Both the position numbers and the translations under genes were made by a program. From positions 1 to 64,000 of the forward strand of contig NZ_BAMS01000008.1 in NCBI RefSeq assembly GCF_000616095.1: DNA of 64,000 nucleotides, written 5' to 3'. The stretch comes from Sneathiella glossodoripedis JCM 23214. GTDB taxonomy: Bacteria > Pseudomonadota > Alphaproteobacteria > Sneathiellales > Sneathiellaceae. Within the stretch, counting starts at the first letter, position 1. Each line of letters opens with the position of its first letter. Under the pieces are notes generated by a model, which saw only the letters and a list, made by a program, of their open reading frames with translations, did not search any database and was not told where the DNA came from. Below, one piece after another: positions 1 through 9,319 of the stretch.

Positions 1-1
1 T

Positions 2-39
2 GAAAAAAAGCTCATCCGCCTAGGATGGCCTTTTTTGTT
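2..39. terminator. Probable bidirectional terminator
   Basis: A short hairpin (CATCC, 5-base loop, GGATG) lies between a run of seven A and a run of six T, so it could end transcription from either side. It probably closes the gene left of the window, since the first gene here starts about 270 bases later. Confidence 0.5.
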
Positions 40-301
40 GACTGCTCAGTCGGTGAAATTGATACCTCAAGGAAAACCCTCAAGCCTTCCCAAGGTTCCC
101 AGCCACAGCGAAGCGCCCCAGACGCCACCAAGCAAAGGGACGCTAAATCTTAAAATGAACTAATAACCCATGTACTCATTAAATTACGTGGGTTACACGC
201 TAACAGATTTGCCAGCAGTATGCCGTTGTTGTCAATTCATAAGGAGCACGGTATAACAATCAGAACTAATAATAGAGTGACTTTGTATAAGACATAACTA
301 G
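40..301. other. Leading intergenic region
   Basis: No open reading frame with coding character, no tRNA and no clear riboswitch is visible here. The stretch must carry the promoter of the radical SAM gene that follows, but I could not pick a convincing -35/-10 pair. Confidence 0.4.
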
Positions 302-310
302 TTGGATAAG

Positions 311-2332
311 ATGGATAAGAAGAGCATCTACTTAGCAGATTTGACGCATAATGGCTTAATTTTGTCGTCAAATGTATTCCCTCTTTCCATAGGTCTCGTC
401 GGGGCTTATTTACTAGAGAAGAAACCAGAGTTATATGAAGTTGATTTATTTAAATACCCTGAAGACTTGAGCAACGCGCTTGAGCAAAATGTTCCACAAG
501 TTGTTGGTTTCGCGAACTATTCATGGAACTATGATATTTCCAGACAATATGCAAAGATCATCAAAAAACTTTGGCCAGGTACAATTGTTGTCTTTGGTGG
601 TCCGAATTATGGCCTCACTGAGCAGGAAATTGAGCAATTTTGGCAGTGTAATCCGAATATTGATTTTCATGTAGTTCAAGAAGGGGAAGAGGCCTTTTTA
701 ACCTTGCTCGAACGCCTGCGTGAGGTAGAGTTTGACGTTGGGCGCTTGAAATCCACTCGAATGAAGATAGGGAACGTACACTATAGCGTGGGCGAAGAGA
801 TTATTAAAGGAGACGCGTTACCGAGGTTAAAATTGGAGGATATTCCATCTCCGTATTTGATGGGTTTGATGGATAAATTTTTTGATGAAAACCTTGGTCC
901 AATGATACATACGACAAGGGGGTGCCCATTCTCTTGCGCATTTTGTACTGAAGGAAGCAAATATTACAATATTGTGAGCCAGAGAGAAAGTCAGTTGGAG
1001 AAGGAAATGCATTACATTTCCCAGCGGGTTAAGGGGCCACGTGACCTGTTCATTTCTGACGCTAATTTTGGGATGTTCAAGCAAGACTACGAAAAGGCGA
1101 GAATAATTGCAGAATGTCAGGAAAAATATGACTACCCGAAATATGTACATGTTTCGACCGGAAAAAATCAGAAAGAACGCGTAGTCGATATTGTAAAGAA
1201 GTTAAATGGGGCTGTAAGCATGGCGGCTTCGTTGCAGTCAACAGACCCTGATGTGCTAGCGAATGTTGCACGATCTAATATCTCTGTGGATAAGCTGTCT
1301 GAAGCAGGTCAAATAGCGAATACTAACGATACAGGTACCTATTCAGAGTTAATCTTGGGCTTACCGGGTGACTCAATTGCTGCACATAAACAGTCTTTGC
1401 GTGACACAGTAGAAATGGATTTTGACAACATCCGTATGTATCAGCTGATTATGCTGCCACAGACCGTTTTGAATACACCCGACAATCGATTGAAATATAA
1501 TATGAAAACAAAGCATCGTATCATGCCAAGGTCTTTTGGGAGGTATCGAGTTGCTGGTGAAGAGTTCGTGTCGGTTGAGTCAGAAGAGATTCTAATTTCC
1601 AATTCAACATTGCCGTTTGAAGATTACATAGTTTGCCGGGAAATGGATTTAACTGTTGAAATATTGCATAATGGTAAAGTTTTTGCGGAAATCCAAGGAC
1701 TTTGTAAGGCGATGAATTTGTCTTGGTTTGACTTCATCATGCTTTTCTTTGAACAGCGTAGGAATTTATCTCCAGATATTACAAAAATGTATGATGATTT
1801 CCGTACAGGTACCTCTGATCGGCTTTGGGACAGCGCTGAGGAATTAGCTGAGGTTGTTGGTAAAGATATTGAAAATATGCTTAAGGACGAGCGCGGTACC
1901 AATGAAATGTCAACCGGTAAGGCTACAGCCTTTTTTGTCTTATTTCAGCAAATCAATGACGCATTGTTTTCTCTGATGGAAAACTGGTTGGCAAAGTTGG
2001 GAAAGCTGGATCCGATTACAAAGGATTATCTGGTTGAATTGAAGCAGTTCAGCTTGATGAGAAAACGCAAACTTTTAAGTATGGAAACGAGTGAAAATGA
2101 ATCATATTCATTTGATATGACAAGGGCAGAGCAACATTCATTTAAGATTTTACCCAGAGAACTTAAAACACAATCGGTACAAAAGTACCATTTGGTTTAT
2201 GATACGAAGCAAATAAAATTGCTATCTGCTTATTCTGAAGAATTTGGAGGCAGCTTTGATGGGTTGGGTAAAATGTTGATGCGATATCCTCATATCCATA
2301 GGTTGTTTAGAAAACCGGTTTTGGCAGCGTAA
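311..2332 (+). CDS. B12-binding radical SAM protein
   Basis: This is a cobalamin-binding-type radical SAM enzyme of about 673 residues. The N-terminal third has the Rossmann-like B12-binding fold pattern (hydrophobic strand ending VVFGGPNYG near residue 100). A canonical CxxxCxxC iron-sulfur motif follows near residues 205-212 within TTRGCPFSCAFC. The C-terminal 300 residues are not recognisable and may hold the substrate site. An in-frame TTG nine bases upstream is an alternative start; neither start has a strong ribosome site. The gene is followed after 8 bases by two SDR genes, which suggests one operon. B12 radical SAM enzymes catalyse methylations, ring contractions or rearrangements; here the likely substrate is a sugar or lipid of the glycan locus, but that is inference. 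Confidence 0.85.
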   Translation: MDKKSIYLADLTHNGLILSSNVFPLSIGLVGAYLLEKKPELYEVDLFKYPEDLSNALEQNVPQVVGFANYSWNYDISRQYAKIIKKLWPGTIVVFGGPNYGLTEQEIEQFWQCNPNIDFHVVQEGEEAFLTLLERLREVEFDVGRLKSTRMKIGNVHYSVGEEIIKGDALPRLKLEDIPSPYLMGLMDKFFDENLGPMIHTTRGCPFSCAFCTEGSKYYNIVSQRESQLEKEMHYISQRVKGPRDLFISDANFGMFKQDYEKARIIAECQEKYDYPKYVHVSTGKNQKERVVDIVKKLNGAVSMAASLQSTDPDVLANVARSNISVDKLSEAGQIANTNDTGTYSELILGLPGDSIAAHKQSLRDTVEMDFDNIRMYQLIMLPQTVLNTPDNRLKYNMKTKHRIMPRSFGRYRVAGEEFVSVESEEILISNSTLPFEDYIVCREMDLTVEILHNGKVFAEIQGLCKAMNLSWFDFIMLFFEQRRNLSPDITKMYDDFRTGTSDRLWDSAEELAEVVGKDIENMLKDERGTNEMSTGKATAFFVLFQQINDALFSLMENWLAKLGKLDPITKDYLVELKQFSLMRKRKLLSMETSENESYSFDMTRAEQHSFKILPRELKTQSVQKYHLVYDTKQIKLLSAYSEEFGGSFDGLGKMLMRYPHIHRLFRKPVLAA

Positions 2333-2340
2333 ACACAAGA

Positions 2341-3072
2341 ATGCGTAGTTCGAATAGCACAGCATATAATATTGTTATTACGGGTGGGTCAGCTGGAATA
2401 GGATATGCAACGGCCAAACGGTTATTGAGAGATGGACATAAAATTTTCCTGTGTGCCCGCAATTTAGGAAACTTGAAAAGGGCTCTCACAAAACTTGAGG
2501 AGTGTGTTGGTAGCTCTGGACTAGTTAGTGGTATGCAATGCGACATTGGTGACCCGGAGCAAGCTCAGCTTATGATAAATTCGGCAGCAGAGTTCCTAGG
2601 GGGCATTGATGTACTTATCAATAACGCAGGTGTGGGCAAGATTGCTTCAATAGAAGATATCACCATTGCAGAATGGCAAAATATGATACGAACAAATGTA
2701 TCGGGCGTATTTTATTGCTGTAAAGCTGCAATACCTTATTTAATTAATTCGGAAAACGCTCAGATCGTTAATCTGGGTAGTAGAGCTGGTCGCTACGCGT
2801 TTGCCGGGGGAACGGCATATTGCGCCACCAAGTCTGCTATGCAAGGCTTTACAGAGGCTTTGTTCCTAGATTTGGAGCCGTATAGTGTAGGTGTTACATT
2901 GATCGCCCCTGGCACTGTAGCTACTAATTTTGCGGATGTAGAAAAACAGGAATGGCAGATCCAACCCGATGACGTTGCAAAGGTGATTTCTGACACTCTT
3001 GCTTCCCATAAGCGAGCTAACATTAATTGGGTGGAAATTCGGCCAAGGACAAAACAAATTAGAAAGATCTAA
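2341..3072 (+). CDS. SDR family oxidoreductase
   Basis: A classical short-chain dehydrogenase/reductase of 243 residues. The N-terminus has the nucleotide-binding glycine motif (TGGSAGIG), followed by the NNAG motif near residue 97, a catalytic Ser in NLGSRAG and the YCATK active-site Tyr/Lys pair. The family reduces or oxidises keto and hydroxyl groups with NAD(P)H. The gene sits 8 bases after the radical SAM gene and 1 base before a second SDR, so the three are very likely cotranscribed. The substrate is unknown; a sugar or polyketide-like intermediate of the glycan locus is plausible. Confidence 0.85.
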   Translation: MRSSNSTAYNIVITGGSAGIGYATAKRLLRDGHKIFLCARNLGNLKRALTKLEECVGSSGLVSGMQCDIGDPEQAQLMINSAAEFLGGIDVLINNAGVGKIASIEDITIAEWQNMIRTNVSGVFYCCKAAIPYLINSENAQIVNLGSRAGRYAFAGGTAYCATKSAMQGFTEALFLDLEPYSVGVTLIAPGTVATNFADVEKQEWQIQPDDVAKVISDTLASHKRANINWVEIRPRTKQIRKI

Positions 3073-3073
3073 C

Positions 3074-3883
3074 ATGCGGCATCAAGGGCATATTGCAGTT
3101 GTCACGGGAGGGGCGCAAGGTATTGGTGCCGGTATTGTTGAAGTACTCCATAAAAATGGTGCCAAAGTTGCGATTATAGATCGGCAAAGAGATAAAGCGC
3201 TTAAACTTTCCTGTGATATCTCTGGTGATGATGGGGCCATTACTGTTATAGAGGCTGACATATCCGATAAACCTGGTTGTGAATATGCACTACAGCAAGT
3301 AATTGATAGGTTTGGAGCAGTTGATATTTTGGTTAATAATGCTGCACTTGCAAGAAATAAGGATTACATTGGCAAACTTTCGGATTCCGATTGGGCAGAT
3401 CAGAGTAAATTGACTATCGAAGCGGTAACCAACCTGAGCGAAATAGCGCTTCCGTACCTACAAAGGTCAAAATGTCCAGCTATTGTAAATGTCTCTTCAG
3501 TGACTGCCACTAAAATTGCGCAAAATCAAGCGAGTTGGCCTTATCACGTTTCCAAAGCCGGTCTGGAACAACTCACACGTTACCTTGCGGTAAAGCTTGG
3601 ACAGAGCAACATTCGGGTTAATGCGGTTGCACCTGGGTTAGTAGATCGCAGTGAAGGGGTAAAGCTTACCGATTTTAAATCAAATCAGCAGGTGATAAGT
3701 CATGTTGTGCCTCTCAATAGAGTGGCGACAGCATCGGATATAGGTGAAGCCGTATCTTTTTTAAGTTCACAAGAGGCTTCGTTTATTACTGGGCAAGTTT
3801 TGGTTGTTGACGGTGGGATGGGGATTGCTGAAGTTTTCGGAGCAGGATTGTCGATCTTGGAGTCTCTTGATTTTTCCAACTAA
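3074..3883 (+). CDS. SDR family oxidoreductase, FabG-like
   Basis: A second classical SDR of 269 residues: TGGAQGIG cofactor motif at the N-terminus, NNAA motif, Ser in NVSSVTA, YHVSK catalytic Tyr/Lys and the C-terminal GQVLVVDGG typical of FabG-like reductases. A longer reading frame opens upstream inside the preceding gene, but the ATG at 3074, one base after the previous stop, matches the family N-terminus. Its 3' end overlaps the convergent membrane-protein gene by four bases. It probably acts with the preceding SDR on the product of the radical SAM enzyme. Confidence 0.85.
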   Translation: MRHQGHIAVVTGGAQGIGAGIVEVLHKNGAKVAIIDRQRDKALKLSCDISGDDGAITVIEADISDKPGCEYALQQVIDRFGAVDILVNNAALARNKDYIGKLSDSDWADQSKLTIEAVTNLSEIALPYLQRSKCPAIVNVSSVTATKIAQNQASWPYHVSKAGLEQLTRYLAVKLGQSNIRVNAVAPGLVDRSEGVKLTDFKSNQQVISHVVPLNRVATASDIGEAVSFLSSQEASFITGQVLVVDGGMGIAEVFGAGLSILESLDFSN

Positions 3884-5958
3884 TTATTTGCTGACTTTTT
3901 GTATGCATATCGCCAATAAGGTGATGATTTCATGATTTGATAATCTGCTTCTAACAGTATTCTCTCCTGCCAGCGAATAAGTGGAGCAGGTAATTTTGGG
4001 TTGTGTAATCCCTCAATTTGGTCAACGAGAATTACACTGGGTGATTTGCTTTTAATTTCTTTGACAATCGAGGCGAATGCAGAGGGAGTTCTGCTGTAGG
4101 CAAATGAATCCAAGTGTGAGAGCGAGGGTGAAACATGCCCTAAAGTGATCATACTTAGAGGTAAAGCGCTTAACCATAAAGCCTGTTTTTTCTCACTCAC
4201 GACTCTTAGCTCATTTGCCTTTAAGTCGATATGTTGACAGAAGTTTTCGGGTAACCTGACCTCTAATGAGCAATCGGGTTTGTGGACGGACCATCTTGTA
4301 TTCAGATTTGCCAGATGATCCATGGCATCATCTATCTGGTTTGGAAGTACTAAAAATAGAACCAAGGCCAAAATACCGAGAAACTGTTTGGGGTGCTTAT
4401 TTCTGAAGTTTCCAGCGATTAGCAGTATGTAGAGTAAAAATGGAATCCACATATTTAACGGGTCGAACCGGTTCGCCACATAAGGTGTGAATCCCACGAC
4501 CAGTCCAATTATGACGACAGATTGAAATTCCAGAGGTTCAAGCTTGTTCGAAGTTTTAATATTCTGCAAATATCCACAGAATAAATATAAAACATGCAGC
4601 ATTATTGCAAAGTATGAGAAATGTAAGAATATAGGCCGACCGCCATATCCATTTGCAAAGAGTGCAATTAGGCTAGAGTCGTTTGGTGGAGTTTCTTTAA
4701 TATTCGGATAACCGAATGGTTTAAGAGTATCAATATTTAAGGTGAGTAAATAAAGAGTACAAATTAGTAACGTTATAGACAGTAATCCCCCTGCCATGGA
4801 TTTGACTAGACTAGATTTCGTATGCTGAATGAATAATGCGAAGCCAAGCCCCAAAGTACAGACCAAGCCAGTTTCCAAATTATAAAGCATGGCAAAAGCG
4901 TTTATCAGGGCTGCAATTCCCCAAGAATAATAAATATTCTTCTGAATAATAAGCGGAGCTAAAATAATGATCACTGGCAGAAAAATGAATCTAATCGGAG
5001 ATTGATTGGGGGTTACGATTGAAGACGCAAATCCGCCGATAAATGGGGCAAATATAAAAAGCGTGAGTAAATATAAAAATAAGATTTTATTGATATTGTT
5101 TTGGCCAAGGCGTTGAAAAAATATAACGAATAGCAAAAGGCTAAATGCAATATGGATGAATTGAATTATTTTTACTGCCTCACCAATATTGGAATATTTG
5201 AATAAAGACATTAACCAACCGAATGCAATATTTAACAATGAACCATATTCGGGCGGTGAGATTTGTTTATGGCTTAGATCTAGAGGGGTGATGTATCCGT
5301 GACCGATAATACCGGACCAATGGTGATCGAGCGACCAAAGCGTGGAGTTTGGTAAAATTAAAGTGAAATTTAGGGGATTAATGTAAAGGTACCATATCGC
5401 CCAAATAGTAAAGATGCAAAAAATCGTTGTAATGGTTTTTTGTGACTTAGATCTCGTAAAAATAAAAGCAGTAACTAGAGTAAAAATTGCAAATATAAAA
5501 ACAAAATCGTCAAAAATAGATTTTAAAACCTTAAAGAATACTTCCGCAGTGAAATAGAATATTATTAAAGCGGAGATGGTTTCTAAAATTAGTCGTTTGC
5601 TTCCAGAAGTTGAAGAGATGCTTAATAATTTGGGCCGTTTTTCAAAATATCCGATATAGAAAAATGCGGCAAACAAGGCGAAAATGTAGGAAACGTTTAA
5701 TAGACGTTGAAATTGTGTGTTTGCAAGGGAATATAGTTGAGAGTGTTCGGTTGTGTAGTTGTTGTAATCAGGTGTTAGCAGAGAGACCGCAAAAGAGAGT
5801 AAAGCAGCTAATAGTAGCAAATTATGCATTAGCTGGATGCGATAGGCATCATATGGCCGAATTGCAGCATCAAAGCCATGAAATATGGGCTGTATTAAGC
5901 CCATATATAATGTGGAGCTTTCGTAGGATTTTATGTATTTTCGAATTGCAATTACCAT
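3880..5958 (-). CDS. Large polytopic membrane protein, GT-C-like
   Basis: A 692-residue protein with about a dozen hydrophobic helices through roughly residue 540 and a soluble C-terminal domain of about 150 residues. The acidic/aromatic loop after the first helices (around LWSLDHHWSGI) resembles the periplasmic active-site loops of GT-C glycosyltransferases that use lipid-linked sugars, but I see no diagnostic motif. The gene follows the GT2 gene by nine bases on the same strand. A role in glycan assembly at the membrane is inferred from context, and it could equally be an O-antigen ligase or polymerase type protein. Confidence 0.7.
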   Translation of the reverse strand: MVIAIRKYIKSYESSTLYMGLIQPIFHGFDAAIRPYDAYRIQLMHNLLLLAALLSFAVSLLTPDYNNYTTEHSQLYSLANTQFQRLLNVSYIFALFAAFFYIGYFEKRPKLLSISSTSGSKRLILETISALIIFYFTAEVFFKVLKSIFDDFVFIFAIFTLVTAFIFTRSKSQKTITTIFCIFTIWAIWYLYINPLNFTLILPNSTLWSLDHHWSGIIGHGYITPLDLSHKQISPPEYGSLLNIAFGWLMSLFKYSNIGEAVKIIQFIHIAFSLLLFVIFFQRLGQNNINKILFLYLLTLFIFAPFIGGFASSIVTPNQSPIRFIFLPVIIILAPLIIQKNIYYSWGIAALINAFAMLYNLETGLVCTLGLGFALFIQHTKSSLVKSMAGGLLSITLLICTLYLLTLNIDTLKPFGYPNIKETPPNDSSLIALFANGYGGRPIFLHFSYFAIMLHVLYLFCGYLQNIKTSNKLEPLEFQSVVIIGLVVGFTPYVANRFDPLNMWIPFLLYILLIAGNFRNKHPKQFLGILALVLFLVLPNQIDDAMDHLANLNTRWSVHKPDCSLEVRLPENFCQHIDLKANELRVVSEKKQALWLSALPLSMITLGHVSPSLSHLDSFAYSRTPSAFASIVKEIKSKSPSVILVDQIEGLHNPKLPAPLIRWQERILLEADYQIMKSSPYWRYAYKKSANN

Positions 5959-5967
5959 TTAGCCGAA

Positions 5968-6717
5968 TTATGTGCTTGGGTTCGCGAAATCTATTTTTAT
6001 CCGATTGAGTGGTGCGCTCTCAGGGCGGTTTCGCTTTAGTTTCAAGTCAACAACTAGCATCATGAAAATTTTTATGACTTCCAACATATTCTGCAAGTTC
6101 ACGGTGGACCTCGTAGGTTCCCCCGCTTGAAGATATATGGGAACTTCTGCAAATTTAGTGCCTGAGGTCAAAAGTTTGATGTTCATTTCAGAGATTATGG
6201 AAAAACGATTTGAGCGCAGATTGAGTGATTGTGTTTTCTTTGTTGGCCATATTCCTGGTCCATTGAGATAACCCACCGATGTCCCAAAAACGATCACAAA
6301 TATTATTTGATAAATTGCTGAAATTAACTGACGCATTTTTGAACGAGCCTCTTTGTTAATTGGCAAAGTCATGATCATTTCAGCGGAATGTCTGTATTTT
6401 AAAATAATCCCCAAGGATGTTGGGCTAACATCGTTGTCGCCCGGAACAATGAGGAATCTTTCTTTTGAGGCTTTTTGAATGCCATCGATAATGGATCTAC
6501 CTAGGCCCATGTTTGTTTCATGATAGACGGGCCGTATATAATCGTGTTTTGCTTCAAGCTCTTGAATTATTTCCTTTGAATTATCCGAACTACCATCATC
6601 AATTGGGATAATTTCGAAATCCGTGACTTTGTGATTTTTCGTAACTTCCTCAATTGTCTTGATGGTGTCCAAAATTGCTTCACCCTCATTGAAAGCAGGG
6701 ACGATAAAGGTAATCAT
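5968..6717 (-). CDS. Glycosyltransferase family 2
   Basis: A 249-residue GT-A fold glycosyltransferase. The N-terminus reads FIVPAFNEG with the nucleotide-binding acidic pair in PIDDGSSDNS near residues 39-48, as in polyprenyl-phosphate mannose or glucose synthase-like enzymes. It is compact and lacks the C-terminal membrane helices of DPMS/GtrB proteins, although residues 125-150 are hydrophobic. It lies between the SIS isomerase gene and the polytopic protein gene, in one operon with tiny gaps, so it may load a lipid carrier for the GT-C-like protein. Confidence 0.85.
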   Translation of the reverse strand: MITFIVPAFNEGEAILDTIKTIEEVTKNHKVTDFEIIPIDDGSSDNSKEIIQELEAKHDYIRPVYHETNMGLGRSIIDGIQKASKERFLIVPGDNDVSPTSLGIILKYRHSAEMIMTLPINKEARSKMRQLISAIYQIIFVIVFGTSVGYLNGPGIWPTKKTQSLNLRSNRFSIISEMNIKLLTSGTKFAEVPIYLQAGEPTRSTVNLQNMLEVIKIFMMLVVDLKLKRNRPESAPLNRIKIDFANPST

Positions 6718-6720
6718 ATT

Positions 6721-7326
6721 TTAAGCTGATCCGTGTTGAGTAATTTTGTTTTTAGATTTGGAGGAGGGTGTGTCGTGACACAACTTTTGCATAATGTGAT
6801 GCATCACCATCAATTGCAGGTCTTCAGATATTTGCATGTCATTAACTTTAAAATGGATGGGGTGTTTGGCAAGTTCCAAAGCAGCACCTCCGCCAAATCC
6901 TAATATGGCGAAGCTATCCATACCAATATTGTTAGCATATTCAAGCGCTTTGATTACGTTGGGAGAGTTTCCGCTACCGGATAATACGAGTAACACATCA
7001 CTGGGGTTTGCGTACACGCCAAGTTGTTTTGCAAATATTTGATCATAGCCTTCGTCATTTGCAAGACAAGTAACGATCGATACGTTTCCAGTTAATGCAT
7101 GCGCTTTTAAGCCTTTGCCAGTTTTTCTATCTATCCCATAGATAAAATCATTGGCAAGATGAGAGGCATTTCCCGCGCTACCGCCATTTCCACATAAGAA
7201 AAGCTGGTCTCCATCTCTCCAAACCTTAAGCAGACGATCGTATAATCTATCGATATTTGCCAAATCTGTTTTGGTGGAAGTCTCAAATAACCTTTGTGCG
7301 TATTCAGCGAATGACTGATCAGACAT
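6721..7326 (-). CDS. SIS-domain sugar isomerase, GmhA-like
   Basis: A 201-residue single SIS-domain protein. It carries the phosphosugar-binding motif CGNGGSAGNASHLANDF, the hallmark of sedoheptulose-7-phosphate isomerase (GmhA), and the second phosphate-binding loop SGSGNSPNV. GmhA converts sedoheptulose 7-phosphate to D-glycero-D-manno-heptose 7-phosphate, the first step to ADP- or GDP-heptose. The stop overlaps no neighbour; the start overlaps the epimerase stop by one base. A heptose-like precursor for this locus is suggested, supported by the kinase/cytidylyltransferase fusion at 18.7-20.2 kb, but no GmhB phosphatase is present in the window. Confidence 0.8.
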   Translation of the reverse strand: MSDQSFAEYAQRLFETSTKTDLANIDRLYDRLLKVWRDGDQLFLCGNGGSAGNASHLANDFIYGIDRKTGKGLKAHALTGNVSIVTCLANDEGYDQIFAKQLGVYANPSDVLLVLSGSGNSPNVIKALEYANNIGMDSFAILGFGGGAALELAKHPIHFKVNDMQISEDLQLMVMHHIMQKLCHDTPSSKSKNKITQHGSA

Positions 7327-8288
7327 TAGCTTGATCCCTCGAGCTCACCCGCCTTTTGCATGTTACGCTCCATCCAGCGTAGGTTATACCATCGATCTTC
7401 GTCCATTAGATCACGTCGTTGGTAAGAAGCAATGATTTCTGTGATCGCGTCATCAACAGATTTCATCGGTGAAAAACCCGCAGATAAAATTTTGTCCGAG
7501 TTTATCCGATAAGAGCGTGGATCATTGGATGGAGTAATTTCAATTTCACAAGGGATTTTACTGGCTATACGATTAGCAATCTCTATGATTTTGAGGTTTT
7601 CAAAGCCAGCATTATACACACCGGTTACTTGGGGATTGTCCAAAAGAAACATATAAAGGCGCGCAATGTCATCGATGTGGATATTCGGGCGGACTTGCTC
7701 ACCTCCAAAGACAGTGATTTTCCCGTTTTTCAACGCCTGCATTGTCAACATGTTGACCGATACGTCCAGCCGCATTCTTGGAGATATACCACAAACAGTA
7801 GCAGGTCTAACAATTTGGACGGTCATTTGGTCGGCATAACTCAACAATACTCTTTCTGCGACCATTTTAGTTTTATTGTATTCGGAAATTGGTAATAGCG
7901 TTAGATCTTCAGTTACCTGCTCCTCTTCCTTTACTCCATAGACACTACCGGAAGATGCGTAAATAAATCTCTTAATACCTTTTCGAGCACATAGGTCGGC
8001 GAGTTGCATTGTGGCTAATGCGCTGATTTCCCAAGTCAATTTAGGGTCTAAATCGCCGCAAGGATCATTGGCAACAGAAGCAAGGTGAATAACAGCGTCA
8101 ATTTCGTTTAGCAGATTAGCATCAAATTCTCTGACATCTCCTTGAATGATTTTAAGGTTTTCATTTTCAGGTAAAAATTGTCCAAACCATTGAATATCGA
8201 GCGCTAATACTTGGTGGCCATTTTCCAGCAGTTTAGGGACAATTACTGAGCCTTTATATCCGCAAGCGCCAGTTACAAGTATTCGCAT
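7326..8288 (-). CDS. NAD-dependent epimerase/dehydratase
   Basis: An extended SDR of 320 residues with the N-terminal VTGACGYKGS cofactor loop, a catalytic Thr/Ser region (SSGSVYG) and the YNKTK Tyr/Lys motif. Such enzymes epimerise, dehydrate or reduce nucleotide sugars. It is the first gene of a minus-strand operon (epimerase, SIS isomerase, GT2, polytopic protein) and faces the plus-strand SDR operon across a 187-base divergent promoter region. Its exact reaction cannot be read from sequence. Confidence 0.85.
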   Translation of the reverse strand: MRILVTGACGYKGSVIVPKLLENGHQVLALDIQWFGQFLPENENLKIIQGDVREFDANLLNEIDAVIHLASVANDPCGDLDPKLTWEISALATMQLADLCARKGIKRFIYASSGSVYGVKEEEQVTEDLTLLPISEYNKTKMVAERVLLSYADQMTVQIVRPATVCGISPRMRLDVSVNMLTMQALKNGKITVFGGEQVRPNIHIDDIARLYMFLLDNPQVTGVYNAGFENLKIIEIANRIASKIPCEIEITPSNDPRSYRINSDKILSAGFSPMKSVDDAITEIIASYQRRDLMDEDRWYNLRWMERNMQKAGELEGSS

Positions 8289-8357
8289 TGTATATCCTTA
8301 TTTCACCGAAGAAGATTTATCTTCTGTTTCATTGTGGAACTAAGCTGAACCACCTTG

Positions 8358-8403
8358 TTTTATAATCGCAAACTGTGTAACACAAGTGCAGGTGATTATA
8401 AAA
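8358..8403. promoter_or_regulatory. Divergent promoter region with paired TATAAT-like arms
   Basis: A 10-base arm TTTTATAATC at 8358-8367 is exactly repeated in inverted orientation at 8394-8403, around a centre containing GTGTAACAC. Each arm supplies a -10-like element pointing outward, toward the epimerase operon on one side and the SDR operon on the other. On the plus strand TGTGTA, then 17 bases, then TATAAA can be read. The symmetry could also bind a dimeric regulator. No promoter has been tested. Confidence 0.4.
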
Positions 8404-8475
8404 CGCAATTTGAATATTGATGTTGTCGACTTCTAACGGAAAGCTTAGTAGTCACTGCGGGTTCTGGGGGATTTA

Positions 8476-9319
8476 GTGTTTCGCGCGAAGACTGTTTTTA
8501 TCGCTGCAATTTCAAGTGATATTGGGCGCCAATTGGCTGAAATTTATAGTGATAAAGGATATCAAGTTGTCGGCACTTTTCGCAACTTAGAGCATGTAAA
8601 ACCCCTCGTTGGAAAAGACTATATTCACCTAATTGAATGTGATTTGAACAGTGCTGCGGACATCGCCGCAGTAGGAGGCTATCTAGAGAAGCATCAGTTA
8701 GAGTGGGACATCTTTATTTCGGCTGTTGGGTTGTTGAGTCCTATTGGTAAGTTTTCTGAAATATCAATTGGTGATTGGGTGCATTCTGTTTCTGTGAACT
8801 CCCTTCAACAATTAGAACTGTTTCACCAGATTTGCCCTTATAAGAAACAGGGGGAAATCGGGAGGGCTGCTTTTCTCGTTGGTGGCGCTATCAATAGAGC
8901 ATTTGCAAACTATTCCGCATATTCACTTGGCAAGGTTATGCTGGTGAAATTTTGTGAGTTATTTAGTGATGAAAATCCGGATTTTCATTGTGTTGCTATT
9001 GGAACTGGGTGGGTCGCAAGCAAAATTCATCAGCAAACGATAGAAGCTGGTGAGAATGCGGGAGAAAATTTTGGTGTGACGAAAGAATTTATGCAAACCG
9101 AGCAGCAAGGTACACCAATCATTGACATTTTTGAGATCATTGATTGGTGTTTTGAGAACTGAAACTGCGGGAAGAAATTTTTCTGTCGTACATGATGACT
9201 GGAGAAATGGTGGGCTTGACCTACTGAACTCACTTAGATTGGACCAGGATATGTTTCGTTTGCGAAGACATGGGAATCAGCACAAAAGTCTTTCTGAAGG
9301 TAATGAGAAAGAAAATTAA
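8476..9319 (+). pseudogene. SDR family protein, frameshifted near its 3' end
   Basis: The gene starts at a GTG behind a GGGGGA ribosome site. It encodes an SDR-like Rossmann protein (IAAISSDIGRQLAE at the N-terminus, YSAYSLGK active-site pair). The first frame stops at 9162, but another frame continues from about 9152 with GRNFSVVHDDWRN and DMFRLRRHGN, a C-terminus I associate with glycan-locus SDRs. The switch maps to the T run at 9150-9153, where one T too many would explain it. The continued frame ends in TAATG, overlapping the start of the next gene, which supports a single full-length gene of about 280 residues. It is probably intact in the living cell. Confidence 0.65.

Noticed and set aside
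9122-9319. 65-codon ORF as a separate gene
   Set aside because: It has no start signal and its sequence is the natural C-terminus of the preceding SDR.
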